A DNA stretch of 11,355 nt from Candidatus Roizmanbacteria bacterium CG_4_10_14_0_2_um_filter_36_35. GTDB lineage: Bacteria > Patescibacteriota > Microgenomatia > UBA1406 > GWC2-37-13. Location of the stretch: assembly GCA_002792355.1 (NCBI GenBank), contig PFOE01000048.1, positions 1 to 11,355 of the forward strand, written 5' to 3'. The notes below the pieces were generated by a model. The model was not told where the DNA came from. It saw nothing but the letters and a program-made list of their open reading frames with translations, and made no database searches. The stretch's first letter is position 1, and each line of letters starts with the position of its first letter. Below, piece by piece: positions 1 to 7,019 of the stretch. Made by a program: the position numbers and the translations under genes.

Positions 1-89
1 ATAGATGGTTGATCAAAGTTGTTTAATAGGAAGCGTTTAAAAGTTATTAAGTTAAGGGAAAAACAAATTACCCTTGACATTTATCATAG

Positions 90-1052
90 ATGAAAAAACG
101 CTATATTATAATTTCCCTGATACTGATTTTTGCTGTAGGTTTTTATCTTTTTTATCGGGAAGGCACTCTGCCTTTTAATAAAACCGATAAAACTAACAAA
201 ATTTTTGTTGTCGCCCGGGGACAATCCCTTAATAATATCGTTAACAATCTGGCAAAGGAAGATTTAATCCGTAGCAAACTGGTTTTTTTTCTTGTAGTAA
301 AAAAGCTTGGTATAGAAAGAACAATCCAGGCCGGAGACTTTCGCCTTTCTCCTTCGATGAACGCTTTTGAAATCGCAAAAAATCTTACCCATGGCACTCT
401 TGATGTCTGGGTAACTCTAATTGAAGGAACAAGACGCGAAGAAATGGCGCAAATAGTTTCAAAACAGCTTGATATTCCTGAAGTAGAATTTATCAAACTG
501 GCTCCTGAGGGTTATCTTTTTCCTGATACCTATCTTATGCCTAAAGACGCAACCGCCGGATCGGTGATTTTAATATTGCAAAATAACTACAAACAAAAAT
601 TCACTCCGGAGTTGAAAACAGAAACAGTTAAAAAAGGGTTGTCGGAAAAAGACGTTATAATTTTGGCGTCAATTGTTGAGAAAGAGGCCAAACACGAACA
701 AGATAAAAAAACCGTTGCTAGTATTTTACTGAAGCGGTTGGAAGAGAACTGGCCTCTTCAAGTTGATGCCACCATTCAATATGCTCTGGGCTATCAACCT
801 CTCGAAAAAAGCTGGTGGAAAAAAGTTCTGTCCTTTGACGATCTTAAGATAGACTCACCTTATAATTCTTACAAAAATAAAGGCCTGCCGCCAACGCCGA
901 TTTCCAATCCTGGACTCATTTCTATAGAAGCGGTTGTAGACGCAGATTCTTCAACTCCATACTGGTACTATGTTTCAGATAAACAAGGCAATATGCATTA
1001 TGCAAAAACAGACGAAGAACACAATGAAAATATAAGAAAGTACCTGGAATAA
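90..1052 (+). CDS. mltG: Endolytic murein transglycosylase MltG (YceG-like)
   Basis: 320-aa membrane-anchored lytic transglycosylase that cuts nascent glycan strands inside the chain and helps set their length. Residues 5-22 form one N-terminal membrane anchor after a basic MKKR start, placing the enzyme outside the membrane. Residues about 38-85 look like the LysM-like subdomain. The catalytic domain follows, with the family motifs GYLFPDTY (141-148), LASIVEKEA (192-200, with E197 the likely catalytic glutamate by alignment to E. coli MltG) and GLPPTPISNPG (265-275). Length is close to the family norm, so the gene looks intact. The ATG at 90 is chosen because it gives a proper signal anchor. 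There is no Shine-Dalgarno within 15 nt of it. A TTGACA at 74-79 lies too close to the start to pair with an obvious -10. The gene converges on ftsK. Confidence 0.95.
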   Translation: MKKRYIIISLILIFAVGFYLFYREGTLPFNKTDKTNKIFVVARGQSLNNIVNNLAKEDLIRSKLVFFLVVKKLGIERTIQAGDFRLSPSMNAFEIAKNLTHGTLDVWVTLIEGTRREEMAQIVSKQLDIPEVEFIKLAPEGYLFPDTYLMPKDATAGSVILILQNNYKQKFTPELKTETVKKGLSEKDVIILASIVEKEAKHEQDKKTVASILLKRLEENWPLQVDATIQYALGYQPLEKSWWKKVLSFDDLKIDSPYNSYKNKGLPPTPISNPGLISIEAVVDADSSTPYWYYVSDKQGNMHYAKTDEEHNENIRKYLE

Positions 1053-1055
1053 AAT

Positions 1056-1178
1056 TTCAAATGACAAAATTCAAATTCACAAATGAATGATAAATAACAA
1101 ATGTTTTAATACCTACCTGCCGGTAAGCAGGTTTAAACATTTATCATTTGTAATTCATTTGTTATTTGTGATTTGAGA
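1056..1178. repeat. Long imperfect palindrome between convergent mltG and ftsK
   Basis: The whole intergenic gap between the two stop codons is an imperfect inverted repeat. The left side is rich in CAAAT/ACAAATG units and the right side carries their complement (CATTTATCATTTG, CATTTGTTATTTGTG). At the centre, 1112-1131, is a GC-rich palindromic core fitting CCTRCCTGCCGGYARGCAGG, with two mismatches and one G-T pair. Transcripts from either side would fold into a long hairpin, so a bidirectional terminator role is plausible. It could equally be a MITE-like dispersed repeat. The role is inferred; the symmetry is visible. Confidence 0.7.
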
Positions 1179-1182
1179 TTGC

Positions 1183-3327
1183 TTAATGTATATCTCCTTG
1201 TTGCATGTCTTCAGGTTCGGGATTTACTAGACGCCTGATGACATCGCGAGGCTTTGAACCTTCGGCAGGACTGACGTAACCGGCCGCTTCCATCTGATCA
1301 AGAATTCTCGCCGCTCGGGCATAACCGATAGAAAGACGCCTTTGAAGAAGCGATGCCGAAGCTCTGTCCTGCTGCATAATGATCTCTAAGGCTTGTTTGA
1401 AAAGAGGATCGTTTTCGCCACCGTTAACAATCATTGTTCCACCGATCCCTGACCTGACTGTCACTGCCTGCTCTGTCACCTCTTCTGTATAGTGAACTTC
1501 AGGAGATTGATTTTTCAAAAATTTGACCAAACTAAAGACTTCTTTTTCCGTGACATAAGGCCCCTGGATACGAACCGGCTTGGCTTTGTCAGGAGGAAGG
1601 TAAAGCATGTCTCCCCGGCCTAATAATTTTTCCGCTCCAGGCATATCAATGATCACTCTTGAATCAATCATCGAGGAAACGTTAAAAGCAACTCGGGTGG
1701 GAATATTAGCTTTCATTAAACCGGTAATAACATCAACTGAAGGTCTTTGTGTTGCTAAAATCAGATGAATACCTGTTGCTCTGGACATTTGTGCGACTCT
1801 GGTAATTAACTCTTCTGACTCTCCAGGAGCAAAAACCATCAAATCAGCCAACTCATCAATGATAAAAAGAATGTAGGGTCTTTTTTCCACTCCTTCTATA
1901 GCATTATAACTTTCGATATTTCTGGCGCCAGCCTTGGCAAAAATTTTGTATCTCGCTTCCATTTCGCTGACGGTCCATTTCAAAGCCGAAATAATTTTAT
2001 CTGCATCAATAATTACTTCGGTTAAAAGATGAGGAATTCCGTTATAGATAGAAAGTTCAACTCGTTTTGGATCAACTAAAATCATTCGTAAATCTTCTGG
2101 TCTGGTTCTAAAAAGAAAGGAGGAAATCCAGGCATTTAGAAGCACTGATTTTCCGCTTCCTGTTGCTCCAGCAATCAAAACGTGAGGCATCTTGGCAAGA
2201 CTATCAGCGACTGGTTTACCAGAAACATCAAGTCCTAAAGGAACCAAAAGCGGATCGTTATTTGAAGAAAACACAGACGAAGAAAGCATTGCTTTTTCGG
2301 TGACAATCTCCGGTCTTTTGTTGGGAATCTCAATGCCAACAAGAGACCGGCCGGGAATCGGTGCTTCGATTCTCACCTGCCCGGTTGAAGCCGCTAAAGA
2401 AAGTGCTAAATTATTTGACAAAGCAGTGATACGCGAAAGTTTTGTTCCCATGGCAATGGCAATTGCATACTGGGTGACCGCAGGGCCAAAATTCACCTCT
2501 TCCACTTTGGCTCTGATGCCAAAACTGTCCAAAGTTTGTTCGATCACAGCCGCATTATGTTTAACATCACCTCTGTCAGCTTCTTTTTGAGAAATATCGC
2601 TCAATAGAGACATAGGCGGGTATATCCAGGTCGATTTTGAAGAAGTTGGAAAAGATCTTATCGTAATTGAGGAATCTCTACCTTGTGTTTGGGTAACCCG
2701 TAACGCTGCCATTTTGCCTTTTTCTTCATACTTTTTTTCTAAAATCAACTGTTTTTCTTCTTTTTTATCAGTCAAAAGAGGTTTTTTCATCATCTCTCTA
2801 AATAAGTAGTTTTTCAAAAAAATAAAACCCGACTTTAAAAGATTAAAAATAAAGATAAAAAAGATGTCAATCGACGTATCTAAAAACAAAACCAAACCGA
2901 TAACAAAAATGACTGTCATGATAATAATGGCTCCAACTAAGGAAAAATCAAGAGAGAGATTATCAAATATTGTCTTTCCAAAATCGCCCGACTGAAAAAT
3001 CCCCAAAAGAGCGATAAAAACCATGATAATCCCTCCAGAGATATTGGGTTTGATGAATTTGAGGCGTCTTGTATTGAAAAAATGGGCGGAAACTAAGATC
3101 AAAATAAAAGGAAGAATTATCGATAATCCCCCAAAGCCGCCAACTAGAAATTGATTGAGTCGGAATAAGAGTCTTCCTGATCCTTCATTGGATAAATTTT
3201 TGGCATAAGAAACTAATGAGACTAATGAACTACCGATCAAAATAAAACCCAAGATATTAAAGATCGTCTGTTTATTAATTTTGAACTTAAAAAAAGGTAG
3301 CCTAATTAAAGACCTTCTTCTTGCCAT
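1183..3327 (-). CDS. ftsK: DNA translocase FtsK/SpoIIIE
   Basis: 714-aa septal DNA pump that uses ATP to move chromosome ends out of the closing division plane. With the ATG at 3327, the N-terminus has about four membrane segments (roughly residues 22-41, 62-82, 99-114 and 130-149) and then a charged linker (about 181-207). The motor follows: Walker A GATGSGKS at 387-394, Walker B ILFIIDELAD at 486-495, and ATQRP at 525-529. Residues about 639-699 are the C-terminal winged-helix gamma domain, which in FtsK reads KOPS-type orienting sequences. The frame stays open upstream to a TTG at 3414, but those 29 residues translate a repeat, and a promoter lies just before the ATG, so the ATG is preferred. 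The membrane part is compact, as in SpoIIIE-type proteins. It converges with mltG and appears to be transcribed alone. Confidence 0.96.
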   Translation of the reverse strand: MARRRSLIRLPFFKFKINKQTIFNILGFILIGSSLVSLVSYAKNLSNEGSGRLLFRLNQFLVGGFGGLSIILPFILILVSAHFFNTRRLKFIKPNISGGIIMVFIALLGIFQSGDFGKTIFDNLSLDFSLVGAIIIMTVIFVIGLVLFLDTSIDIFFIFIFNLLKSGFIFLKNYLFREMMKKPLLTDKKEEKQLILEKKYEEKGKMAALRVTQTQGRDSSITIRSFPTSSKSTWIYPPMSLLSDISQKEADRGDVKHNAAVIEQTLDSFGIRAKVEEVNFGPAVTQYAIAIAMGTKLSRITALSNNLALSLAASTGQVRIEAPIPGRSLVGIEIPNKRPEIVTEKAMLSSSVFSSNNDPLLVPLGLDVSGKPVADSLAKMPHVLIAGATGSGKSVLLNAWISSFLFRTRPEDLRMILVDPKRVELSIYNGIPHLLTEVIIDADKIISALKWTVSEMEARYKIFAKAGARNIESYNAIEGVEKRPYILFIIDELADLMVFAPGESEELITRVAQMSRATGIHLILATQRPSVDVITGLMKANIPTRVAFNVSSMIDSRVIIDMPGAEKLLGRGDMLYLPPDKAKPVRIQGPYVTEKEVFSLVKFLKNQSPEVHYTEEVTEQAVTVRSGIGGTMIVNGGENDPLFKQALEIIMQQDRASASLLQRRLSIGYARAARILDQMEAAGYVSPAEGSKPRDVIRRLVNPEPEDMQQGDIH

Positions 3328-3334
3328 ATTAATA

Positions 3335-3363
3335 ATACTACTTATGGCAAAAGCGAAAATCAA
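3335..3363 (-). promoter_or_regulatory. Predicted ftsK promoter (leaderless layout)
   Basis: On the minus strand, TTGATT (3363-3358) and TAGTAT (3340-3335) are separated by exactly 17 nt. Only 7 nt separate the -10 from the ATG at 3327, so the transcript would begin at or next to the start codon. No Shine-Dalgarno is present, which agrees with leaderless translation. Prediction from spacing only. Confidence 0.5.
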
Positions 3364-3378
3364 CCGATTACCACAAAC

Positions 3379-3399
3379 TTTCCACCCTACGGGTGGAAA
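3379..3399. repeat. REP-like hairpin, left copy
   Basis: Perfect 9-bp stem: TTTCCACCC at 3379-3387 and GGGTGGAAA at 3391-3399 around a TAC loop. It sits about 50 nt upstream of the ftsK ATG on the other strand and was read through by the spurious TTG-initiated extension of ftsK. Confidence 0.8.
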
Positions 3400-3464
3400 A
3401 TAGAAAGATGGCAATTCGATTTTTTTGGATTGTCAAAATAACCAAAAAACCTCATTTTGTAGAC

Positions 3465-3479
3465 TATAATCCGTTGACA
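3465..3479 (+). promoter_or_regulatory. Possible promoter elements of the transposase gene
   Basis: Two overlapping options are visible. TATAAT at 3465-3470 is a perfect -10 with a poor -35 and would give a leader of about 30 nt holding the 3488-3506 hairpin. TTGACA at 3474-3479 is a perfect -35 whose 17-nt-spaced partner would be the weak TAGGGT (3497-3502) inside that hairpin. The sequence alone does not decide between them. Confidence 0.35.
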
Positions 3480-3487
3480 TCTTTTTT

Positions 3488-3506
3488 TTACACCCGTAGG
3501 GTGTAA
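3488..3506. repeat. REP-like hairpin at the transposase start, inverse orientation
   Basis: 8-bp stem TTACACCC (3488-3495) and GGGTGTAA (3499-3506) around a GTA loop, ending 2 nt before the ATG at 3509. It is the reverse orientation of the flanking copies (CACCC-GTA-GGGTG versus CACCC-TAC-GGGTG). AGGG at 3498-3501 lies 7 nt before the ATG and is the only Shine-Dalgarno-like stretch there, so the hairpin could hide the ribosome site. Confidence 0.7.
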
Positions 3507-3508
3507 TT

Positions 3509-4174
3509 ATGACATTAAAAAGACCACCGCTTTCTACTAACGAGTTTTATCACGTTTATAATAAGTCCATCGCTGACGAAAACATTTTCGATAATTTAAG
3601 ATATTTGGGTAAAATTTTAGAAATCGTTGATTATTATCAATATAATCAGAGAATAAAACTATCTAGATTTTATAGTTTACCTAAATTACTACAAGAAAAT
3701 TATTTAAAATATGTTAAAAAATCCAGCCCTTTAATTAATATTTATTCTTTTTCTTTTATGCCAAACCATTTTCATTTTCTTTTAAAACAACTTGAAGATA
3801 ATGGAGTTAAGAAATTTCTTAGTAATATTCAAAATAGCTACGCTAAATGTTTTAATCTTATAAATAATCGAAATGGTTCTTTGTTTTTAAATAGTTTTAA
3901 ATATAAAAGGATTATTAATGAAGAAACATTTATCCATGTGTGTAGGTATGTCCACTTAAATCCAGTCACTTCTCATCTTATTGAATTTAACCAACTAGTT
4001 AATTATCCTTTCTGTTCTTATTCTTGGTATTTAAACAATAACTTAAACAGGTTTGTTAATACCGATTTGATAATGAGTAATTTTAAAACTAAAGATAGAT
4101 TTATTAAATTTCATAAAAACCAAGTCGATTATCAAAGAAGATTAAAAGAAATAAAAGATTTGTTAATGGAATAG
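3509..4174 (+). CDS. REP-associated tyrosine transposase (RAYT, IS200-like Y1 family)
   Basis: 221-aa single-strand DNA transposase/nuclease of the HUH superfamily. The metal-binding HUH motif is HFH at 87-89 within MPNHFHFLL. The likely nucleophile is Y111 in NIQNSYAKCFN. The RAYT-typical RYVHLNP motif is at 146-152, and GSLFLNSFKYKRI (123-135) matches the usual G-x-F-x-x-x-(F/Y)K segment. All key residues are present, so the enzyme is probably functional. Hairpins of one sequence family flank it, as expected of a transposase that recognises REP palindromes. The gene uses mainly AT-ending codons and is more AT-rich than ftsK or pnp, consistent with later arrival. It lies alone between ftsK and the rpsO operon and converges with the 123-aa gene. 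Whether it moves its own module or only REPs cannot be told. Confidence 0.88.
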   Translation: MTLKRPPLSTNEFYHVYNKSIADENIFDNLRYLGKILEIVDYYQYNQRIKLSRFYSLPKLLQENYLKYVKKSSPLINIYSFSFMPNHFHFLLKQLEDNGVKKFLSNIQNSYAKCFNLINNRNGSLFLNSFKYKRIINEETFIHVCRYVHLNPVTSHLIEFNQLVNYPFCSYSWYLNNNLNRFVNTDLIMSNFKTKDRFIKFHKNQVDYQRRLKEIKDLLME

Positions 4175-4183
4175 CTTTCCATT

Positions 4184-4203
4184 CTTTCCACCCTACGGGT
4201 GTC
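4184..4203. repeat. REP-like hairpin, right copy
   Basis: CACCC (4189-4193), TAC loop and GGGTG (4197-4201), with the same left flank CTTTC as the 3378 copy. Pairing stops at 5 bp because the outer right arm differs. It fills the 27-nt gap between the convergent stop codons at 4174 and 4202, so it may also help terminate both transcripts. Confidence 0.75.
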
Positions 4204-4573
4204 AGGTAGAAAAATAGTCTTTTTCTTCTTCAAATTTAATTGGGGCGACATTTAACTGTTCGCGAGGAATTCCTAAATTTAATCCATAATCAACAAATTC
4301 TTTCCAGGTCGACTTATCAAGGGTTGTATAAAAAACTTTATTCTTAAATATGACGATTAATTCTCTTCTATTATAAAGATGAGTATAATATAGTTCGTTT
4401 TCCTTTAAATTATTTTGGATTTCCTTAATAGTCTCTTTAATTACTTCATCTTCTACTTCAATACCGTAAAGTAACCAATCAGTATCAGTACTTTTCCTTT
4501 TATTGAAGATTTTAAAAAAATTAACAAATTCACGATTTTTAAATTCTTTATCAAGAATTATTCCGTGATACAT
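4202..4573 (-). CDS. Uncharacterised 123-aa protein, third gene of the rpsO-pnp operon
   Basis: I cannot assign a function. The protein is soluble, with no signal peptide, membrane segment or recognisable catalytic motif. It looks alpha/beta: the N-terminus MYHGIILDKEF, a segment rich in acidic and basic residues (about 43-58: EDEVIKETIKEIQNNL) likely to be helical, a strand-like RELIVIFKNKVFYTT (about 71-85), then DKSTWKEFVDYGLNLGIP. I have the impression that similar small proteins occur in Patescibacteria, but that is recollection only. Its ATG (4573) lies 4 nt after the pnp stop, and AGGA in the last pnp codons is spaced 7 nt from it, which supports co-transcription and coupling. The TGA stop touches the right REP hairpin, so the C-terminus could have been reset by an insertion. 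The intact reading frame over its whole length argues for a real gene. Confidence 0.75.
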   Translation of the reverse strand: MYHGIILDKEFKNREFVNFFKIFNKRKSTDTDWLLYGIEVEDEVIKETIKEIQNNLKENELYYTHLYNRRELIVIFKNKVFYTTLDKSTWKEFVDYGLNLGIPREQLNVAPIKFEEEKDYFST

Positions 4574-4577
4574 AATT

Positions 4578-6668
4578 TTATCCTAACATCTGAAGATTTA
4601 TTCTGCCCATACTGTCAATTTGATAGACTTTGACGCGGACTTTTTGGCCGATCTTGACGACGTCGTATGGATTTTTGACAAAACCTTTACCCATTTTTGA
4701 GACGTGAACCAAACCTTCTTTACCAGGCAGCATTTCGACAAATGCCCCAAACTGCAAGATTCTTTTTACTTCGCCTTCAAACTCCTCGCCGACCTGAATT
4801 ACCCGAGTTATGTTATTTATTTGGGCAACCGCCTCATCGACTTTAGCTCGATCCAGTCCGCTAACTGTCACCTTTCCATCATCTTCAACGTTAATTTCTG
4901 TTTGGGTTCTGGCAATTAAAGCGCGGATATTTTTTCCGCCCGGTCCGATAATCTCGCCAATTTTGTCTGCCGGAGGCGTTAAAACGACTACTTTAGGTGC
5001 ATAGCGGGAAATTTCTTTTCTCGGTTTATCAATAACTTTATTCATCGCTGCTAAAATTTCCAGTTGAGCTTTGTTGGCTTGTATAAAAATATCTTTAATC
5101 ATTTCTTGTGTCAGGCCTTTATTTTTGACATCAAGCTGAATCGCGGTAATACCATCGGCGGTTCCGGCAATCTTAAAATCCATCTCTCCGGCAAAATCTT
5201 CTAGACCGACGATATCAGTCAATACCACATAATCCTTGTCAGATTTTGACATAAGACCCATGGCTACACCTGCTACCGTCGCCTTTAAAGGAACACCTGC
5301 ATCCATCAGTGATAGAGATGATCCAGAAACGCTACCCATCGACGAAGACCCGTTTTCCGCTAAAATCTCCGAGACGACACGGATGGCATAAGGAAAATCT
5401 TCAACCTTAGGCAGTACCGGCTCAATCGCTTTTTCAGCCAGCGCTCCGTGACCGATCGCCCGGCGTGACGGACCCATCATCCGACCGACTTGTCCATAAG
5501 AATAAGGCCCGTCAGAATAGTGATGGATGTATCTTTTTGCCTCTTTTCCTTCAGGTCCTTCGATTAACTGCTCAAGTGTCGTTGAACCTAAAGTCGTAAT
5601 AGAAAGTATCTGTGTCTGACCTCTTTGGAACAATGCTGAACCATGAGTTCTTGGCAGCATGGAAACTTCAACATGAAGATCTCTTACCTGATCAAATTTC
5701 CTGCCGTCCGGCCGAGTCTTCTTCTCTAAAATATTTTTTTTGATCGTTTCATAGTTGTTTTTGGTAATTGTTGCCATGATCTGTTTACCATCATATTTCT
5801 TTTCCAAATCTTCATAGATTGAGGAAATAATTTCTTGAAGCATCTTGTCTTCGCTTCCGGCTGTTTCCGCTTCTTGTTTGACCGCTTCTGCAACCGGTTT
5901 GGCATATTTCCCTTTGATTAGTTTTAGAATTTCTGGATAGTTTTTTTCATCTGGAACTATGTCTTTTTTCTTGCCTATTTTTTTGGCAACCTTTTCTATA
6001 AATTCAATAATTCTTTGATTTTCTTTTTTTGACATCTCAATTCCTTCTTGAATAATTTCATCTTTAATAATATCAGCTTTGGTTTCAATCATTAATACTT
6101 TATCTTTTGTTGAAGACACAACCAAATCAAGACTGGAGAATTCTTCTTCATTTTCAGTTGGATTTAAAATAAATTCTGTTTCTTTTTTTTCACCCGAGGT
6201 GATATAGCCGATTCGGACCGTAGAAATCGGACCAGCCCATGGAATAGAAGATACAGAAAGGGCGGCTGAGACAGCAATGGCCGAAAGGACAGCTGGATCA
6301 TTAACACCGTCAACTGATAATAAGGTAATAACTACTTGAACTTGTTTTTTATAGGTTTTAGGAAACAATGGTCTTATTGATCGATCGATCAGTCTACCTG
6401 TCAATACGGCATAATCTGAAGGTCTACCTTCTCTTTTAATCCAGCGGGATCCTTTGATAAGTCCACCCGCATAAAGTTTCTCTGCATATTCAACCGAAAG
6501 GGGAAAGTAATCAATGTTAGGATTTTCCGGCCCGACAGCCACGGTAACCAATACAGCAGTATCGCCTAATGTAGCGTAAACAGAGGTATCGACTGCTTGG
6601 GCTAACTTTCCAAATTGAAGAGTCAATTTTTGTCCGTCAATTTCGAAAGATTCTTCGATTATTTTCAT
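4578..6668 (-). CDS. pnp: Polyribonucleotide nucleotidyltransferase (PNPase)
   Basis: 696-aa trimeric 3'-5' phosphorolytic exoribonuclease, central to mRNA decay. Domain order is complete: first RNase PH-like core (about 1-215), helical linker, second RNase PH core (about 310-540), KH domain (about 555-617, GPGG loop at 575-578) and S1 domain (about 626-696). By alignment to E. coli PNPase, the phosphate-binding serines fall at 441-443 (ENGSSSM), and the catalytic Asp486, Asp492 and Lys494 correspond to D491, D497 and K499 in EDFAGEMDFK. E. coli Asp490 is Glu here, a mild change. The protein stops right after the S1 fold and lacks the acidic tail of proteobacterial enzymes. Its ATG overlaps the rpsO stop by one base (TAATG), and no Shine-Dalgarno is present, so translation is probably coupled to rpsO. 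Confidence 0.97.
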   Translation of the reverse strand: MKIIEESFEIDGQKLTLQFGKLAQAVDTSVYATLGDTAVLVTVAVGPENPNIDYFPLSVEYAEKLYAGGLIKGSRWIKREGRPSDYAVLTGRLIDRSIRPLFPKTYKKQVQVVITLLSVDGVNDPAVLSAIAVSAALSVSSIPWAGPISTVRIGYITSGEKKETEFILNPTENEEEFSSLDLVVSSTKDKVLMIETKADIIKDEIIQEGIEMSKKENQRIIEFIEKVAKKIGKKKDIVPDEKNYPEILKLIKGKYAKPVAEAVKQEAETAGSEDKMLQEIISSIYEDLEKKYDGKQIMATITKNNYETIKKNILEKKTRPDGRKFDQVRDLHVEVSMLPRTHGSALFQRGQTQILSITTLGSTTLEQLIEGPEGKEAKRYIHHYSDGPYSYGQVGRMMGPSRRAIGHGALAEKAIEPVLPKVEDFPYAIRVVSEILAENGSSSMGSVSGSSLSLMDAGVPLKATVAGVAMGLMSKSDKDYVVLTDIVGLEDFAGEMDFKIAGTADGITAIQLDVKNKGLTQEMIKDIFIQANKAQLEILAAMNKVIDKPRKEISRYAPKVVVLTPPADKIGEIIGPGGKNIRALIARTQTEINVEDDGKVTVSGLDRAKVDEAVAQINNITRVIQVGEEFEGEVKRILQFGAFVEMLPGKEGLVHVSKMGKGFVKNPYDVVKIGQKVRVKVYQIDSMGRINLQMLG

Positions 6669-6937
6669 TATTTTTTGAGACCGAGTTCTTTGATTAATTT
6701 TTTATACCTTTTCTCGTCCAATTTTTGTAAATAATTGAGAATTCTTCGCCTTTTGGCAATTACTTTGAGTAAGCCTCGGCGCGAATGATTGTCTTTTTTG
6801 TTGACATCAAGATGTCCTGTTAATTTGCCGATTTTATGAGAAAGCAGGGCCGCTTGGACTTCCGGAGAACCGGTGTCGCCTTTACCCTGAGCAAACTTTT
6901 CAATGATCTTTTGCTTATCATCTGGTAATTTTGTCAT
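6668..6937 (-). CDS. rpsO: 30S ribosomal protein S15
   Basis: 89-aa primary 16S rRNA-binding protein of the small-subunit platform. The family signature DTGSPEVQ, the HSRRGLL segment and the basic C-terminal helix (KRRRILNYLQKLDEKRY) are all present. The frame opens at an ATG at 6955, but I start at the second ATG (6937). GGAGG (6950-6946) lies 8 nt upstream of 6937, the shorter product has exactly the usual length of bacterial S15, and the extra six codons derive partly from a repeat. It is the first gene of an operon with pnp and the 123-aa gene, and its stop overlaps the pnp start. In other bacteria S15 represses its own mRNA by binding the leader. A hairpin does lie just before the ribosome site here, but its likeness to the S15 target was not shown. 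Confidence 0.97.
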   Translation of the reverse strand: MTKLPDDKQKIIEKFAQGKGDTGSPEVQAALLSHKIGKLTGHLDVNKKDNHSRRGLLKVIAKRRRILNYLQKLDEKRYKKLIKELGLKK

Positions 6938-6945
6938 ATTCTCTT

Positions 6946-6950
6946 CCTCC
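6946..6950 (-). promoter_or_regulatory. Shine-Dalgarno site of rpsO
   Basis: GGAGG on the minus strand, 8 nt before the ATG at 6937. It is the only strong Shine-Dalgarno seen ahead of any gene in the window, and it decides the rpsO start. Confidence 0.85.
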
Positions 6951-6985
6951 GTCATCCCGACCCCGCTCAGCGGGGGAGGGATCCT
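6951..6985. repeat. Palindromic repeat in the rpsO leader (GTCATCCCGA type)
   Basis: Symmetric hairpin sequence: ATCCC (6954-6958), GA, CCCCGCT (6961-6967), a single C, AGCGGGG (6969-6975), GA, GGGAT (6978-6982). The two arms mirror each other except for the facing GA dinucleotides. It begins GTCAT-CCCGA, echoing the GTCAT-TGCGA start of the element at 8771, which suggests related dispersed repeats. In the rpsO transcript the hairpin ends 3 nt before GGAGG, so it could influence ribosome access. Confidence 0.7.
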
Positions 6986-7019
6986 ATTAATAAAGACTAA
7001 ATTCTAATAATAGAATAAG

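Larger units (their letters stand above)
3378..4203 (+). mobile_element. RAYT transposase module bounded by REP-like hairpins
   Basis: An 18-nt direct repeat, CTTTCCACCCTACGGGTG, occurs at 3378-3395 and 4184-4201. It brackets a transposase gene, and an inverse-orientation copy of the same hairpin lies at 3488-3506. Each copy is a small hairpin with a 3-nt TAC/GTA loop. HUH transposases of the IS200/IS605 and RAYT type recognise such subterminal hairpins. The interior is visibly more AT-rich than neighbouring core genes, which suggests acquisition. The exact element ends are not certain: no target duplication is expected for this family, and the copies could be independent REPs. Confidence 0.65.

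Noticed and set aside
3..26. Tail of an upstream gene (RWLIKVV then TAA)
   Set aside because: Only seven codons are visible at the window edge and nothing identifies them.
74..112. mltG promoter from TTGACA (74-79) with TATAAT (107-112)
   Set aside because: The spacer would be 27 nt and the -10 would lie inside the gene, so the two boxes do not form a promoter.
1056..1178. CRISPR-like or tandem repeat array from the recurring CAAATG units
   Set aside because: The units are irregular, AT-rich and arranged as an inverted repeat, with no constant repeat-spacer periodicity.
2192..2590. 132-codon open frame opposite ftsK
   Set aside because: It lies wholly within the conserved FtsK motor on the other strand and has no recognisable protein features. 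It is a shadow frame, as are the smaller ones opposite pnp, metG and the PBP gene.
3328..3414. N-terminal extension of ftsK from a TTG at 3414
   Set aside because: The 29 extra residues translate the left REP hairpin, have no FtsK similarity, and would put the promoter seen at 3335-3363 inside the gene. The ATG at 3327 is preferred.
3431..3436. Minus-strand TTGACA as a second ftsK promoter
   Set aside because: No acceptable -10 follows at 16-18 nt (it reads TGCCAT).
6938..6955. Longer rpsO start at 6955
   Set aside because: That ATG lies in the GTCATCCC repeat. The next ATG has GGAGG at 8 nt and gives the usual 89-aa S15.
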